Below are positions 50,836 to 59,682 of a stretch of 64,000 bases of DNA, in pieces. Origin of the DNA: Sphingobacterium sp. HMA12 (GTDB taxonomy: Bacteria; Bacteroidota; Bacteroidia; Sphingobacteriales; Sphingobacteriaceae); the NCBI RefSeq assembly GCF_002933815.1, contig NZ_BEYR01000005.1, forward strand, positions 124,260-188,259. The letters run 5' to 3'. The notes under the pieces were generated by a model. It did not search any database, had not been told where the DNA came from, and saw only the letters and a list, made by a program, of their open reading frames with translations. Position numbers and translations under genes: made by a program. How positions within the stretch are numbered: position 1 is the first letter of the stretch; each line of letters opens with the position of its first letter.

Positions 50836-52173
50836 TTAATCATTACCACATTTACAGACTAAAGTAAGGACTTTTTTTGTATTGCTGGTAATCTTATAGC
50901 GATTATCCATCCGATATTTGGCGAGCCAAAGAATATCGCCATTTCCATTCACTAGGATAGGAATATTTTCCTTTTCAAATAAGCTGATTTTCTTATTGAT
51001 GAAAAAATCACTCAGCTTTTTCCGTCCATCCATGCCCAGAGGATAGAAGCTATCCCCAATCTTCCACGAACGGATCGTCAACGGAAAGACAAGCAGATCA
51101 TAATCAAATTTCGCGATCTCTATGCTGTTGGTGATGGTCAGTTCTGTTGATACCCCTGCATGAAAACAATACTGTTTCCACTCCACTGTAGACGTTTCAG
51201 AAGTAATGATCGCTTCATCCGAAGATATGAATTCCTTTTCTCTGATAAAAAGTTCATTTCTATCCAAAAGCATATGATAACAATCCGATTGGAAAATACG
51301 TCCCGATTCACGTGTCCAGGTTTGCTGCAAATCGCTTAATACCGCTTTTGAAAAATTAAAACCGGAGAACAATTCATACAATAGTGGCAAATTGTGCAAA
51401 TACTCTTCCAAGTCTTCTTTACGTACCACCCAGCCATCACCCGTCGACTGAAAAAGTTTATTCCGGATCGGTTCAACAAATTGCTGTAACAATTGATACG
51501 ACTCCTTAAAATGCGTAATATTTTGTTCAAAAATCTGTTCAAAATCAGGTTGCAGCTTTTTGAAATGAGGAATAATATCTATTCTTATCTTATTGCGTGC
51601 ATACTTTGTTGAAAAGTTAGATTGGTCATCCCGATAGGCAATGGCATATTCCTGGACGTAATATTCGATTTCACTTGCTTTGAGAAACAAAAGAGGCCGG
51701 ATGATTCGATCTCGTACAGGCAAGATGCCCTGAAGCCCTTGCAGACCAGTTCCACGTGAAAGATTTAACAACACGGTTTCGATGTGATCGTTTAGGTGTT
51801 GAGCCACGGCAATTCGGTCAAACTCAAGTTCCGCCCGGAGTTTCTCGAACCAGGTGTAACGAAGTTCGCGTGCCGCCATCTGGATAGAAAGTTGATTTTC
51901 CCGGGCATAATTCTTGGTGTCAAATCGGTTGACAAAAAGAGGGATGCCATTGTCAGCTGCAAACTTTCTCACCAAAGCCTCATCCAGTTCAGCGTCCTCA
52001 CCACGTAACTGGAAGTTACAGTGCGCAATAGCAATATTAAAGCCGGCTTTTGCGAATAAATGTGCCATCAGCATCGAATCCTTTCCCCCACTTACCGTAA
52101 GCAATATCTTGTCATGAGGCATCATTAAATGCTCCTTTTCAATATATCCCTTTAATCTTTCCAGCACATTCAT
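50836..52173 (-). CDS. tilS: tRNA(Ile)-lysidine synthase
   Basis: The 445-residue enzyme converts C34 of tRNA-Ile(CAU) to lysidine so that it reads AUA. The ATP-binding PP-loop LLTVSGGKDSM is at about residues 24-34; FNIAIAHCNFQLRGEDAELDE, HLNDHIETVLLNLSRGTG and RPLLFLKASEIEYYVQE are typical. The C-terminal TilS domain (WKIGDSFYPLGMDGRKKLSDFFINKKI) is present. Essential in most bacteria. Confidence 0.96.
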   Translation of the reverse strand: MNVLERLKGYIEKEHLMMPHDKILLTVSGGKDSMLMAHLFAKAGFNIAIAHCNFQLRGEDAELDEALVRKFAADNGIPLFVNRFDTKNYARENQLSIQMAARELRYTWFEKLRAELEFDRIAVAQHLNDHIETVLLNLSRGTGLQGLQGILPVRDRIIRPLLFLKASEIEYYVQEYAIAYRDDQSNFSTKYARNKIRIDIIPHFKKLQPDFEQIFEQNITHFKESYQLLQQFVEPIRNKLFQSTGDGWVVRKEDLEEYLHNLPLLYELFSGFNFSKAVLSDLQQTWTRESGRIFQSDCYHMLLDRNELFIREKEFISSDEAIITSETSTVEWKQYCFHAGVSTELTITNSIEIAKFDYDLLVFPLTIRSWKIGDSFYPLGMDGRKKLSDFFINKKISLFEKENIPILVNGNGDILWLAKYRMDNRYKITSNTKKVLTLVCKCGND

Positions 52174-52227
52174 ACAACAAAGTTACGGTATATTTTGGCT
52201 GAATGATAAATTCACATCTTAAAATTT

Positions 52228-54777
52228 GTGAAATCCAATAAAGTAGCAATTAAAATCCATATTTTTGCCCTTGTGAGACAATACATTTTTACCCTTATTG
52301 TATTAATTTTAACTGGCTTGACGGTGCAAGCCCAGAAACAGGACGAATTAAAATTACTTTCTTCGTCACATATTATTACTGGAAAGAACGGTAACGTCGT
52401 TTTCTACCGTCCAGTTTACGAGCATGTTGGTTCGACCTTATCATCTGACAGTGGATATTTACACAATGATAAACTGGGGCGACAATTCTTTGAGGCCTAT
52501 GGAAATGTGATCATCACCCAACCCGATGGCACACAGATATTTTCCAATAAACTACATTATGAAGCCGCAATGCAGCTCGCTACATTGACTGGGGCTGTCC
52601 GTATGGTCAGTACGAGTGGATCAATATTAACCACCGATCATCTGGTCTATAACATGCGCAGTAAGATCGGAAATTACTATAGCGGTGGACGTATTCTCTC
52701 CGGAAGTGACACCATCACCAGTCAACGCGCTACCTATTTCGAAAATACCGGCGAATCATATTTTAACCAAAAAGTTGTTGTCAGATCGACGAATGTAAAA
52801 GTCTATACGGACTCCATGAAATACAATGGCAACACCCGAATAACGGATTTTTATGGTCCTACTAATATGAAAGGGAACAAGGGCGAAAATCTATATACCG
52901 AGAAAGGCCGTTATCATATGGCTACCGGCCAGGCCTATTTTTCAAAGAACAACCTTTATACAGAAGGCACTAAATTCCTGAAGGGAGATAGTCTTTTCTA
53001 CGATAGACAAGTCGGCATCGGTAAAGCCGTAAAAAATGTTGTCTTTGTGGACACATTGGACAAATTCTATGCTTATGGCGGGTTTGGCCTCTACAATGGA
53101 AAAAATGAATCCATCACAATGACTGACAAACCCTTGGTTGTTTCCGTGGTAAAAAAGGATTCAACCAAAAAAGATTCTGTCGCCTCCTTCTCACCTGTAC
53201 AGAAAAAGTCTGAAAAGGAACTAAAAAAAGAAGCTAAGGAATTAAAGAAAGCTGAAAAAGAAGAACAGAAAGACAAGGAAAACAACAACAAAGCGGAGAT
53301 TGTCACTGATAAGGATCCTAAGAAGACCGTAGTGGAAAATAAGAACGCCATCGGCAAGGAGGAGAAATTAAAGGAAAATTCAGAGATGGACTCTGTTTTT
53401 ATGACTGCCGATACCCTATTCTCACAGATGATCTTCCGACGAGATTATATCGCCCGAGATTTTAAGTTGAACCGTGAGGGGGGAGCCATCGAAGAAGACA
53501 ATGAAGTCGATTATGGTGACAACGATTCCACATCTTCCGCTATTGACTCAACCAGCAACCTACAACAGGTAGCAGATAGTCTAAAGAAAGGCATAGATAG
53601 TCTGCACAAAAAGGAAATCAAGAAGCCTGTCCTTGACAAGGAGGTTAAAAAATTACCGGATACAGTGACCACTACCAGACAGAATATTCCAAAAAAACAA
53701 CCTGTGATCGTGGGTGATCAGAATCGGATAGAAATTGAGAAAAACTTGAAAGCTGATAGCGTATTACGAAAAAAGGCAATCATCCCAAAAGGCGGGGAAT
53801 CCGATCAGATTATGGGCGCCGCATTGAAAAATGCACAGGAGGGAAAAAGAGATTCTCTGCCCCAAGATACGGCCAAAACAAGGATTCTAAAGGCCTACTA
53901 TAATGCACGACTATTCAAATCTGATTTGCAGGCGGTTGCCGATTCCATGTATTATGGTATGCAGGATTCGATGTTTAGATTGATGGGAAAACCAATGATG
54001 TGGGCTGAGAATTCGCAGATATCCGGCGATACAATCTTCTTGCAGGTCAAAAATCAAAAACTGGACAATTCCCTTTTAGTCGGAAATGCATTTATGGTCA
54101 ATGCCACGAGCGATTCATTAAAGTTCAATCAGATCAAAGGGCGAAAAATTACCAGTTTCTTTACCAATAACCGGATGGAACGCCTCTTTGTGGATGGAAA
54201 TGCTGAAAACATTTTCTATAATATAGATGAGAAAACAAATGTGACCACAGAACTCGTTCATGATCGGAGCAGCCGTTTTAAAATTCTGATGGAAGACAAT
54301 AAACTCAAAGAATACGTTTCTATCCGAAAAGTCGATGGCAAAGTCTATCCGATAGCAGAGGTTACCGCAGACAAAGAGTTTCTGCCAAACTTTACATGGC
54401 GTCCTGAGGACCGTCCTAAATCAAAAGCGGATCTACTAAATAGAAAACGTGACCTTTCCAAGTCATCTTTCACGGCTCCGACAGAAAAGGAAACGGAGGA
54501 AAATGGGAAAATGAAATCCAAGCCTAAAGAGGATAAGCAGGGCCAGGAGAAGAAAGGGAATGACACGAAAGCCGGAGCAAAAGCTGTTTCGAATAAAACA
54601 AGCAGTACGCCTAAAGCAACAAGCCCCGAAGTAACAATGGCTAAGCCGCAAGTAAAAAAAGACATTACGCCAACAACCGATAAAACAGCTGTAAAACGGG
54701 ATTCAACAAATTTAAAACCGTTGACAGTAGCAGCTCCAGATAGTACCCAAACGTCCAAAAAGAAAGAAGCGAAATAG
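52228..54777 (+). CDS. OstA-like protein with long disordered C-terminal region
   Basis: The 849-residue exported protein has a signal segment (FTLIVLILTGLTVQAQ) and OstA/LptA-type beta-jellyroll repeats at about 40-290 (SDSGYLHNDKLGRQFFEAYGNVIITQPDGTQIFSNKLHYEAA...ATLTGAVRM; GNYYSGGRILSGSDTITSQRATY). A Lys/Glu-rich low-complexity part (about 310-540) follows, then a second jellyroll, then a charged tail. LptA relatives carry lipopolysaccharide across the periplasm. There is no ATG near the expected start; GTG at 52228 or 52273 is used. Divergent from tilS. Confidence 0.85.
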   Translation: MKSNKVAIKIHIFALVRQYIFTLIVLILTGLTVQAQKQDELKLLSSSHIITGKNGNVVFYRPVYEHVGSTLSSDSGYLHNDKLGRQFFEAYGNVIITQPDGTQIFSNKLHYEAAMQLATLTGAVRMVSTSGSILTTDHLVYNMRSKIGNYYSGGRILSGSDTITSQRATYFENTGESYFNQKVVVRSTNVKVYTDSMKYNGNTRITDFYGPTNMKGNKGENLYTEKGRYHMATGQAYFSKNNLYTEGTKFLKGDSLFYDRQVGIGKAVKNVVFVDTLDKFYAYGGFGLYNGKNESITMTDKPLVVSVVKKDSTKKDSVASFSPVQKKSEKELKKEAKELKKAEKEEQKDKENNNKAEIVTDKDPKKTVVENKNAIGKEEKLKENSEMDSVFMTADTLFSQMIFRRDYIARDFKLNREGGAIEEDNEVDYGDNDSTSSAIDSTSNLQQVADSLKKGIDSLHKKEIKKPVLDKEVKKLPDTVTTTRQNIPKKQPVIVGDQNRIEIEKNLKADSVLRKKAIIPKGGESDQIMGAALKNAQEGKRDSLPQDTAKTRILKAYYNARLFKSDLQAVADSMYYGMQDSMFRLMGKPMMWAENSQISGDTIFLQVKNQKLDNSLLVGNAFMVNATSDSLKFNQIKGRKITSFFTNNRMERLFVDGNAENIFYNIDEKTNVTTELVHDRSSRFKILMEDNKLKEYVSIRKVDGKVYPIAEVTADKEFLPNFTWRPEDRPKSKADLLNRKRDLSKSSFTAPTEKETEENGKMKSKPKEDKQGQEKKGNDTKAGAKAVSNKTSSTPKATSPEVTMAKPQVKKDITPTTDKTAVKRDSTNLKPLTVAAPDSTQTSKKKEAK

Positions 54778-54789
54778 TCCATATAAAAA

Positions 54790-54839
54790 GGTAAACACAA
54801 ACGGGGCAAAATAAATATTTTGCCCCGTTTGTGTTTACC
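54790..54839. terminator. Bidirectional terminator between the OstA-like gene and rdgB
   Basis: A perfect 23-bp inverted repeat (54790-54812 with 54817-54839) around AAAT, with a CGGGGC/GCCCCG core. Confidence 0.88.
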
Positions 54840-54879
54840 GTCAAGGATAAAGTTTATCAACTAAAACTGCGCCTAAGCA

Positions 54880-55455
54880 TTATTTTGTTTTTAGATATTC
54901 AGCAAGTTTGCCGACAGCAATCGCACGATGACTGATCGCGTTTTTTTCTTGGGCACTCATCTCAGCAAAAGTTGTATTGTAGCCATTAGGGATAAAAATC
55001 GGATCATAACCAAATCCATCCGCTCCCCTACGCTCTTTGATGATCTTCCCCTCGATACTTCCCTCAAAAAAATGCTGTTGTTCATTCAGGTGCAACGAAA
55101 TAACAGTTTTAAATCTAGCCGTACGGTTTGGATTATCGCCCAATCTTTCCAGGACCAGATCTATATTCTTTTCCATATCCCTAGAACCCGAATAACGTGC
55201 CGAATACACCCCCGGTTCGCCATTTAAGGCATCTATTTCCAGCCCTGAGTCATCACCAAAACAATAAAGTCCATATTTGTTTACCAAATAGTCCGTTTTT
55301 TGTTGTGCATTTTCTTCAAATGTTACCCCAGTTTCTGGTATATCATCCTGACAGTCGATATCGTTTAAACTTTTAATAACAAAAGCATCTCCCACTATTG
55401 CCTGGACCTCCTCCAGTTTATGGGCATTATTCGTTGCAAATACAAGTTCTAGCAT
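54880..55455 (-). CDS. rdgB: RdgB/HAM1-type XTP/dITP pyrophosphatase
   Basis: The 191-residue enzyme removes dITP, ITP and XTP from the nucleotide pool. Motifs: LVFATNNAHKLEEV near the start, DIPETGVTFEENAQQK, FGDDSGLEIDALNGEPGVYSARYSG with the catalytic Asp, GADGFGYDPIF, and SHRAIA at the end. The ATG at 55455 is preferred to the TTG three codons earlier. The gene is facing the OstA-like gene across a bidirectional terminator. Confidence 0.95.
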   Translation of the reverse strand: MLELVFATNNAHKLEEVQAIVGDAFVIKSLNDIDCQDDIPETGVTFEENAQQKTDYLVNKYGLYCFGDDSGLEIDALNGEPGVYSARYSGSRDMEKNIDLVLERLGDNPNRTARFKTVISLHLNEQQHFFEGSIEGKIIKERRGADGFGYDPIFIPNGYNTTFAEMSAQEKNAISHRAIAVGKLAEYLKTK

Positions 55456-55541
55456 CTTCTTCAATTTTATATTGCCAAAAGTAGAAATTCTTATTTAAAA
55501 GACGGCAATCATTGTGATGGGACAAAAATCGCTTTTAAAAA

Positions 55542-56189
55542 TTAAGAAACAATAAATGTTTTAAACTCGTTCCAGAACAGTTTCTTTTTATTGACATCGG
55601 CAAACATCTCCTCAAAGCTGAAGGTATTGAACACCGTCGCTATGCGCCCTTTCATATAGGAATTGTGTTCGATCGGAGGAAGCTTTAAGGATGCGGGCTC
55701 CACACCTAATAGAATAATCTTTGTAGGCTCAAAGAACTGCATGATACGTTTAAAATCATTTGGGTTATGTGCATTGGCTAAGTTAACCACCGCAACATTT
55801 TCCTTCGTCAATTTTAAGGCACCAATCGTCTTTTCAAATGCATCAAGAGCCGCTGGAGAGAAATAAGGATATTCTACATAACGCAGGATAAAGAGTATCC
55901 CTTGATCTTTGCTGCCCTGATAAATAAATTCTCCACCTAATACCTCCAGTGCATTGACAATACCCTTTTGATCTTTTTCGCTGCCTAGCGCACTTACTTC
56001 ATTGCTTTTGTCTGTAATAGCTGGTTTAGCGAGATGATCAACCGAGGGAATTCCAACAGCGACATATTCCGTATCCTTTGCTATGGCTACAGCTTCCGGT
56101 TCCGACCGGAAGTCATACCCATTGAAAAAAATAGTTTCATCCATCAAGGCTTGAAGGGCTACTGGATTGTCTGTTGTTAAATTGCTCAT
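55542..56189 (-). CDS. Conserved-looking protein of unknown function
   Basis: The 215-residue soluble protein has no signal or Cys motif. Visible features are an N-terminal helix (NPVALQALMDETIFFNGYDF), a central beta/alpha region (QGILFILRYVEYPYFSPAALDAFEKTIGALKLTKENVAVVNLANAH), and TKIILLGVEPASLKLPPIEHNSYMKGRIATVFNTFSFEEMF, near the pattern of nucleotide- or sugar-binding Rossmann proteins. I cannot name a family. ATG 56189 avoids an out-of-family Phe-rich N-terminal extension. It is codirectional with the deoxyhypusine-synthase-like gene, 126 nt downstream of it. Confidence 0.65.
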   Translation of the reverse strand: MSNLTTDNPVALQALMDETIFFNGYDFRSEPEAVAIAKDTEYVAVGIPSVDHLAKPAITDKSNEVSALGSEKDQKGIVNALEVLGGEFIYQGSKDQGILFILRYVEYPYFSPAALDAFEKTIGALKLTKENVAVVNLANAHNPNDFKRIMQFFEPTKIILLGVEPASLKLPPIEHNSYMKGRIATVFNTFSFEEMFADVNKKKLFWNEFKTFIVS

Positions 56190-56315
56190 CGTTCGAAAAG
56201 AAAATAGTGGAAAGTAAAGATAAACAAGAAAAGAGTAAAAGAAAAAAGGAGTAAAGAATAAAGAACTTGTCTGAGTCAAATTCTTTGTTCCCCACTCCTC
56301 TTTCTATAGAAAAGA

Positions 56316-57296
56316 TTAATGTCCTAAGATATAAGAGAAAATCAAAGGCGCTACGATTGTCGCGTCAGATTCTACGATAAATTTAGGTGTGTCAATATCC
56401 AATTTACCCCAAGTGATTTTTTCATTTGGAACTGCTCCGGAGTAAGACCCATAAGAAGTCGTCGAATCTGAAATTTGACAGAAATAAGCCCAGAAAGGCA
56501 CTTCTTCCCATTCCAAATCTTGATACATCATCGGTACGACACAGATTGGGAAATCACCGGAAATACCACCAGCAATCTGGAAGAAACCTACGCCTTTTCC
56601 AGCGGAGTTGTTACGGTACCATTCCGTCAAATAAATCATGTACTCAATACCCGATTTAACGGTGCTCGCTTTCAATTTACCCTTGATCACATTTGACGCG
56701 AAGATGTTACCTGTAGTTGAATCTTCCCATCCCGGACATACAATCGGCAAATTTTTCTCAGCAGCAGCTACAATCCATGAGTCTTTTGGATCAATTTCAT
56801 AATATTGTTCCAATACACCAGAATTAACGACTTGATACAAGAACTCGTGTGGCAAATAACGCTCACCTTTCGCTTCAGCGGCATGCCACACATCTTCAAG
56901 ATGTTTCTGCAAACGACGGAAAGCTTCTTCTTCTGGAATACAAGTATCTGTTACACGGTTGTAGTGATTATCCAATAATTCTCTTTCTTGTTCAGCTGTC
57001 AAATCTCTATAATTCGGAATTCTTTTGTAATGTGAGTGAGCAACTAAGTTCATCACATCCTCTTCCAAATTAGCCCCAGTACAAGAAATAAAGTGTACTT
57101 TATCTTGACGGATCATTTCTGCCAAAGAAACACCCAATTCTGCGGTAGACATTGCACCTCCTAGGGAGATCAACATTTTTCCACCATCCAAAAGATGTTC
57201 CTCGTAACCTTTTGCAGCATCTACTAATGCCGCTGCGTTAAAGTGACGGTAATTATGCTCAATAAATTGAGAAATAGGTCCTTTTTGAGTACTCAT
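56316..57296 (-). CDS. Deoxyhypusine-synthase-family protein
   Basis: The 326-residue protein belongs to the family of deoxyhypusine synthase and bacterial homospermidine-synthase-like enzymes, which move the aminobutyl group of spermidine with NAD. Family blocks: MLISLGGAMSTAELGVSLAEMIR, FISCTGANLEEDV, CPGWEDSTTGN, GGISGDFPICV, and the catalytic Lys in KITWGKLDID (about K298). Bacteria lack eIF5A, so the substrate must be another polyamine or protein. In other Bacteroidota such genes sit beside arginine decarboxylase and agmatinase; here the neighbour is an unknown protein. Confidence 0.9.
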   Translation of the reverse strand: MSTQKGPISQFIEHNYRHFNAAALVDAAKGYEEHLLDGGKMLISLGGAMSTAELGVSLAEMIRQDKVHFISCTGANLEEDVMNLVAHSHYKRIPNYRDLTAEQERELLDNHYNRVTDTCIPEEEAFRRLQKHLEDVWHAAEAKGERYLPHEFLYQVVNSGVLEQYYEIDPKDSWIVAAAEKNLPIVCPGWEDSTTGNIFASNVIKGKLKASTVKSGIEYMIYLTEWYRNNSAGKGVGFFQIAGGISGDFPICVVPMMYQDLEWEEVPFWAYFCQISDSTTSYGSYSGAVPNEKITWGKLDIDTPKFIVESDATIVAPLIFSYILGH

Positions 57297-57439
57297 GATA
57301 TTTTCTAACTTTTATAAAATAATAAGTACCGCAAAGGTACTGAATATAATCTATTTTAGGTTCCCTCTACCGCCAAAACAGCAATTGGTTGCTTATTTTT
57401 TAACAAATGTAAAAAAGAATGCCAGCACCATAAATAGAA

Positions 57440-59662
57440 TTACATTCTTGAAACTTCCGTTTCGAGTGAGGTTTTCTGAGCTTTTTGTTTTTGATAGAGC
57501 CCAAATGTATAATTGAAATTTAAACCAACAATTTGTGAATCATTTATGGTTTTAGAACGGATGTTGAACCGATCTCCAACTATTTCACGTTTGATCACAT
57601 TTGTATGAAATAAATCCCGTATCGTTAAAGCCAGACTGAGGTTATTGGAAAACTGTTTATTGATCGCCAGGTGCATCTGGTACAGTGGTTTAATAACTGT
57701 TTGTGCATAAAGCACATTTGTCCGATACGAATTGGTCCAATTTATTGTCAATTTATGCGGTAGCTTTACCTGTATCATCAAATTACTTTGGAAAGACCAA
57801 AGATTTCGATCAATCGATAGGTTATTTAGCTTATCAGGTGTGTTTTTATAGTGGATATATTGAATCTGACCAAAACCGTACAGTGTTAAGCTTTTAAAAA
57901 TTTCTTGGCCCCCATTCAAGGAAATAGCAGCACTCCGAACAGCCTCAATATTTTGATAAGTCTGGGCATAATTCTTTTCATTAAGCTGATGGATCATGGA
58001 TATATAATTTCGATGGTTAAGGAAAGTTACACCGATATTCCAACGCTGGCCATGCACATATTTTAACTCCATATTATCGGTCAGTTGTGGCACCAAATGA
58101 GCATTGCCCTGGTAGCTCGTATTAGCATCAAAAAAAAATATTGCAGGATTCAGATCCTGATAGTTGGGACGTACGATCCTTCGTCCGTAAGCAATTTGTA
58201 TGGCTTTGTTATTTTCTTTATTGATTTTGTAAATGCCAAATAAAGTAGGAAAAAGATATAAAGTTTGTTTACGCTTGCCCAATTCGACATATACATCATT
58301 AATTTCGTTATGAAATTGCGAATATTCAGTTCTTAAGCCCAATTTAAATTCCCACTGTTTTAATTTTATTTGAAAATCTGTATATAGTGCTTCCAGATAC
58401 TCTACTTGTCTAAATGCGCTTTCAAGTGCGTCTGCATCCCGCAGATTTTGGTCAGTTTCCCCCTTTTTGTAATATCCACGTGAGCTACGTGCCGATCGGC
58501 TTAGCTGGAACCCCGCTTCTAGCCCAAACCGTTCTTCAAATTTTCGCTGGAAATCGGTCTTAATTCCACAAAGATCAACAACAAAAGGATTGTTGGAATA
58601 TAACAACTGCTCATCTTTACGCTGATGCGCAGCTCTCTGCATGATCATTGTTGTTAAATCTTGCCACCTATTACTTGTATAATTTAGGTAATCGACATCC
58701 CATTGAATGGTTGTCTTTTTATTTTCAGCGGCATAATCGTAGTGTAGGTTAGCACTATTTTTATGAACAGGATTGCGTAGGTTACTCCATGATGACGTGG
58801 ATTGAAATAAGTCACCTGCGTTGGAAAAACTGGTCTGATAATCCCCTAATTCCTTATAGTTATTTTGAAGAAAATTCCAGTTCAATTCAATCGAAGAATT
58901 CTTGCTTATCCGATATTCAAGTCCGATTCGTGCATTCATTTCCAGTGCATGATTACGCTCTTGGTTGTGCTGAGCAATTGTATTGATCTCATTGTCCTCG
59001 GCTACCAACTGACGTTCGCGAGCAACATCGAAATAATTGGAAGACCGGGCAATAGAAAACCCCGAGTTGATGGTCCATTTTTTCGTGCCATATTGGATCA
59101 GCATACCATTGTTGTATTTCCACAGCCTGCCCTTTGATTCGCCCAAAAATACGGTTCCTTTCAACCCTTTTAATACATCCATTTTTGTCCTAATATCAAT
59201 TACTCCAGCATAACCTTCAGCACTCCATTTTGCTGGTGGTATAGACATTAAATCAATGTTTGCTACTGATGTCGCTGGTATAGATTTCAGATAACTTATC
59301 AATGCCGTCCCAGTGAGGTGAGTTTGCTTACCATCTATGGTGACGAGCACGCCCATTTTCCCCTGCAAAGCCAAGTTCCCTAATTCATCGATCTGTAAAC
59401 TCGGGATGTTGTTCAACACATCAAATGTATTTCCATTTAATAAAACAGAATTGCTTCTGGGACTAATCCGCACGCGATCCAAAAGTTGCTGTTGGAGTGG
59501 TATGTTTCTTTTAACCTCGACGGTATCTAGCTTTTGTGGATCGTGACCAGGCGGCTTCACTACGACGCTATCCCGCGATTGCACCGCATTTTTTGGCCCT
59601 ACCTGCGCCAATAAAAGACATGGCAAGCCCAGGGATAGCCATAATAGTATCCTAAATCTCAT
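57440..59662 (-). CDS. Outer-membrane beta-barrel receptor-like protein
   Basis: The 740-residue protein has a signal peptide (LLWLSLGLPCLLLAQ), a short linker in place of the usual regulatory-like domain, a plug (RVRISPRSNSVLLNGNTFDVLNNIPSLQIDELGNLALQGKMGVLVTIDGKQTHLTGTAL; ANIDLMSIPPAKWSAEGYAGVIDIR) and a barrel. It is in the PF14905 type like the gene at the left edge. It begins 20 nt after the BlaR1-like gene, so it belongs to the BlaI-regulated operon and is probably its output. Confidence 0.85.
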   Translation of the reverse strand: MRFRILLWLSLGLPCLLLAQVGPKNAVQSRDSVVVKPPGHDPQKLDTVEVKRNIPLQQQLLDRVRISPRSNSVLLNGNTFDVLNNIPSLQIDELGNLALQGKMGVLVTIDGKQTHLTGTALISYLKSIPATSVANIDLMSIPPAKWSAEGYAGVIDIRTKMDVLKGLKGTVFLGESKGRLWKYNNGMLIQYGTKKWTINSGFSIARSSNYFDVARERQLVAEDNEINTIAQHNQERNHALEMNARIGLEYRISKNSSIELNWNFLQNNYKELGDYQTSFSNAGDLFQSTSSWSNLRNPVHKNSANLHYDYAAENKKTTIQWDVDYLNYTSNRWQDLTTMIMQRAAHQRKDEQLLYSNNPFVVDLCGIKTDFQRKFEERFGLEAGFQLSRSARSSRGYYKKGETDQNLRDADALESAFRQVEYLEALYTDFQIKLKQWEFKLGLRTEYSQFHNEINDVYVELGKRKQTLYLFPTLFGIYKINKENNKAIQIAYGRRIVRPNYQDLNPAIFFFDANTSYQGNAHLVPQLTDNMELKYVHGQRWNIGVTFLNHRNYISMIHQLNEKNYAQTYQNIEAVRSAAISLNGGQEIFKSLTLYGFGQIQYIHYKNTPDKLNNLSIDRNLWSFQSNLMIQVKLPHKLTINWTNSYRTNVLYAQTVIKPLYQMHLAINKQFSNNLSLALTIRDLFHTNVIKREIVGDRFNIRSKTINDSQIVGLNFNYTFGLYQKQKAQKTSLETEVSRM

Positions 59663-59682
59663 GCTGTTTTATCCTTTAAAAT

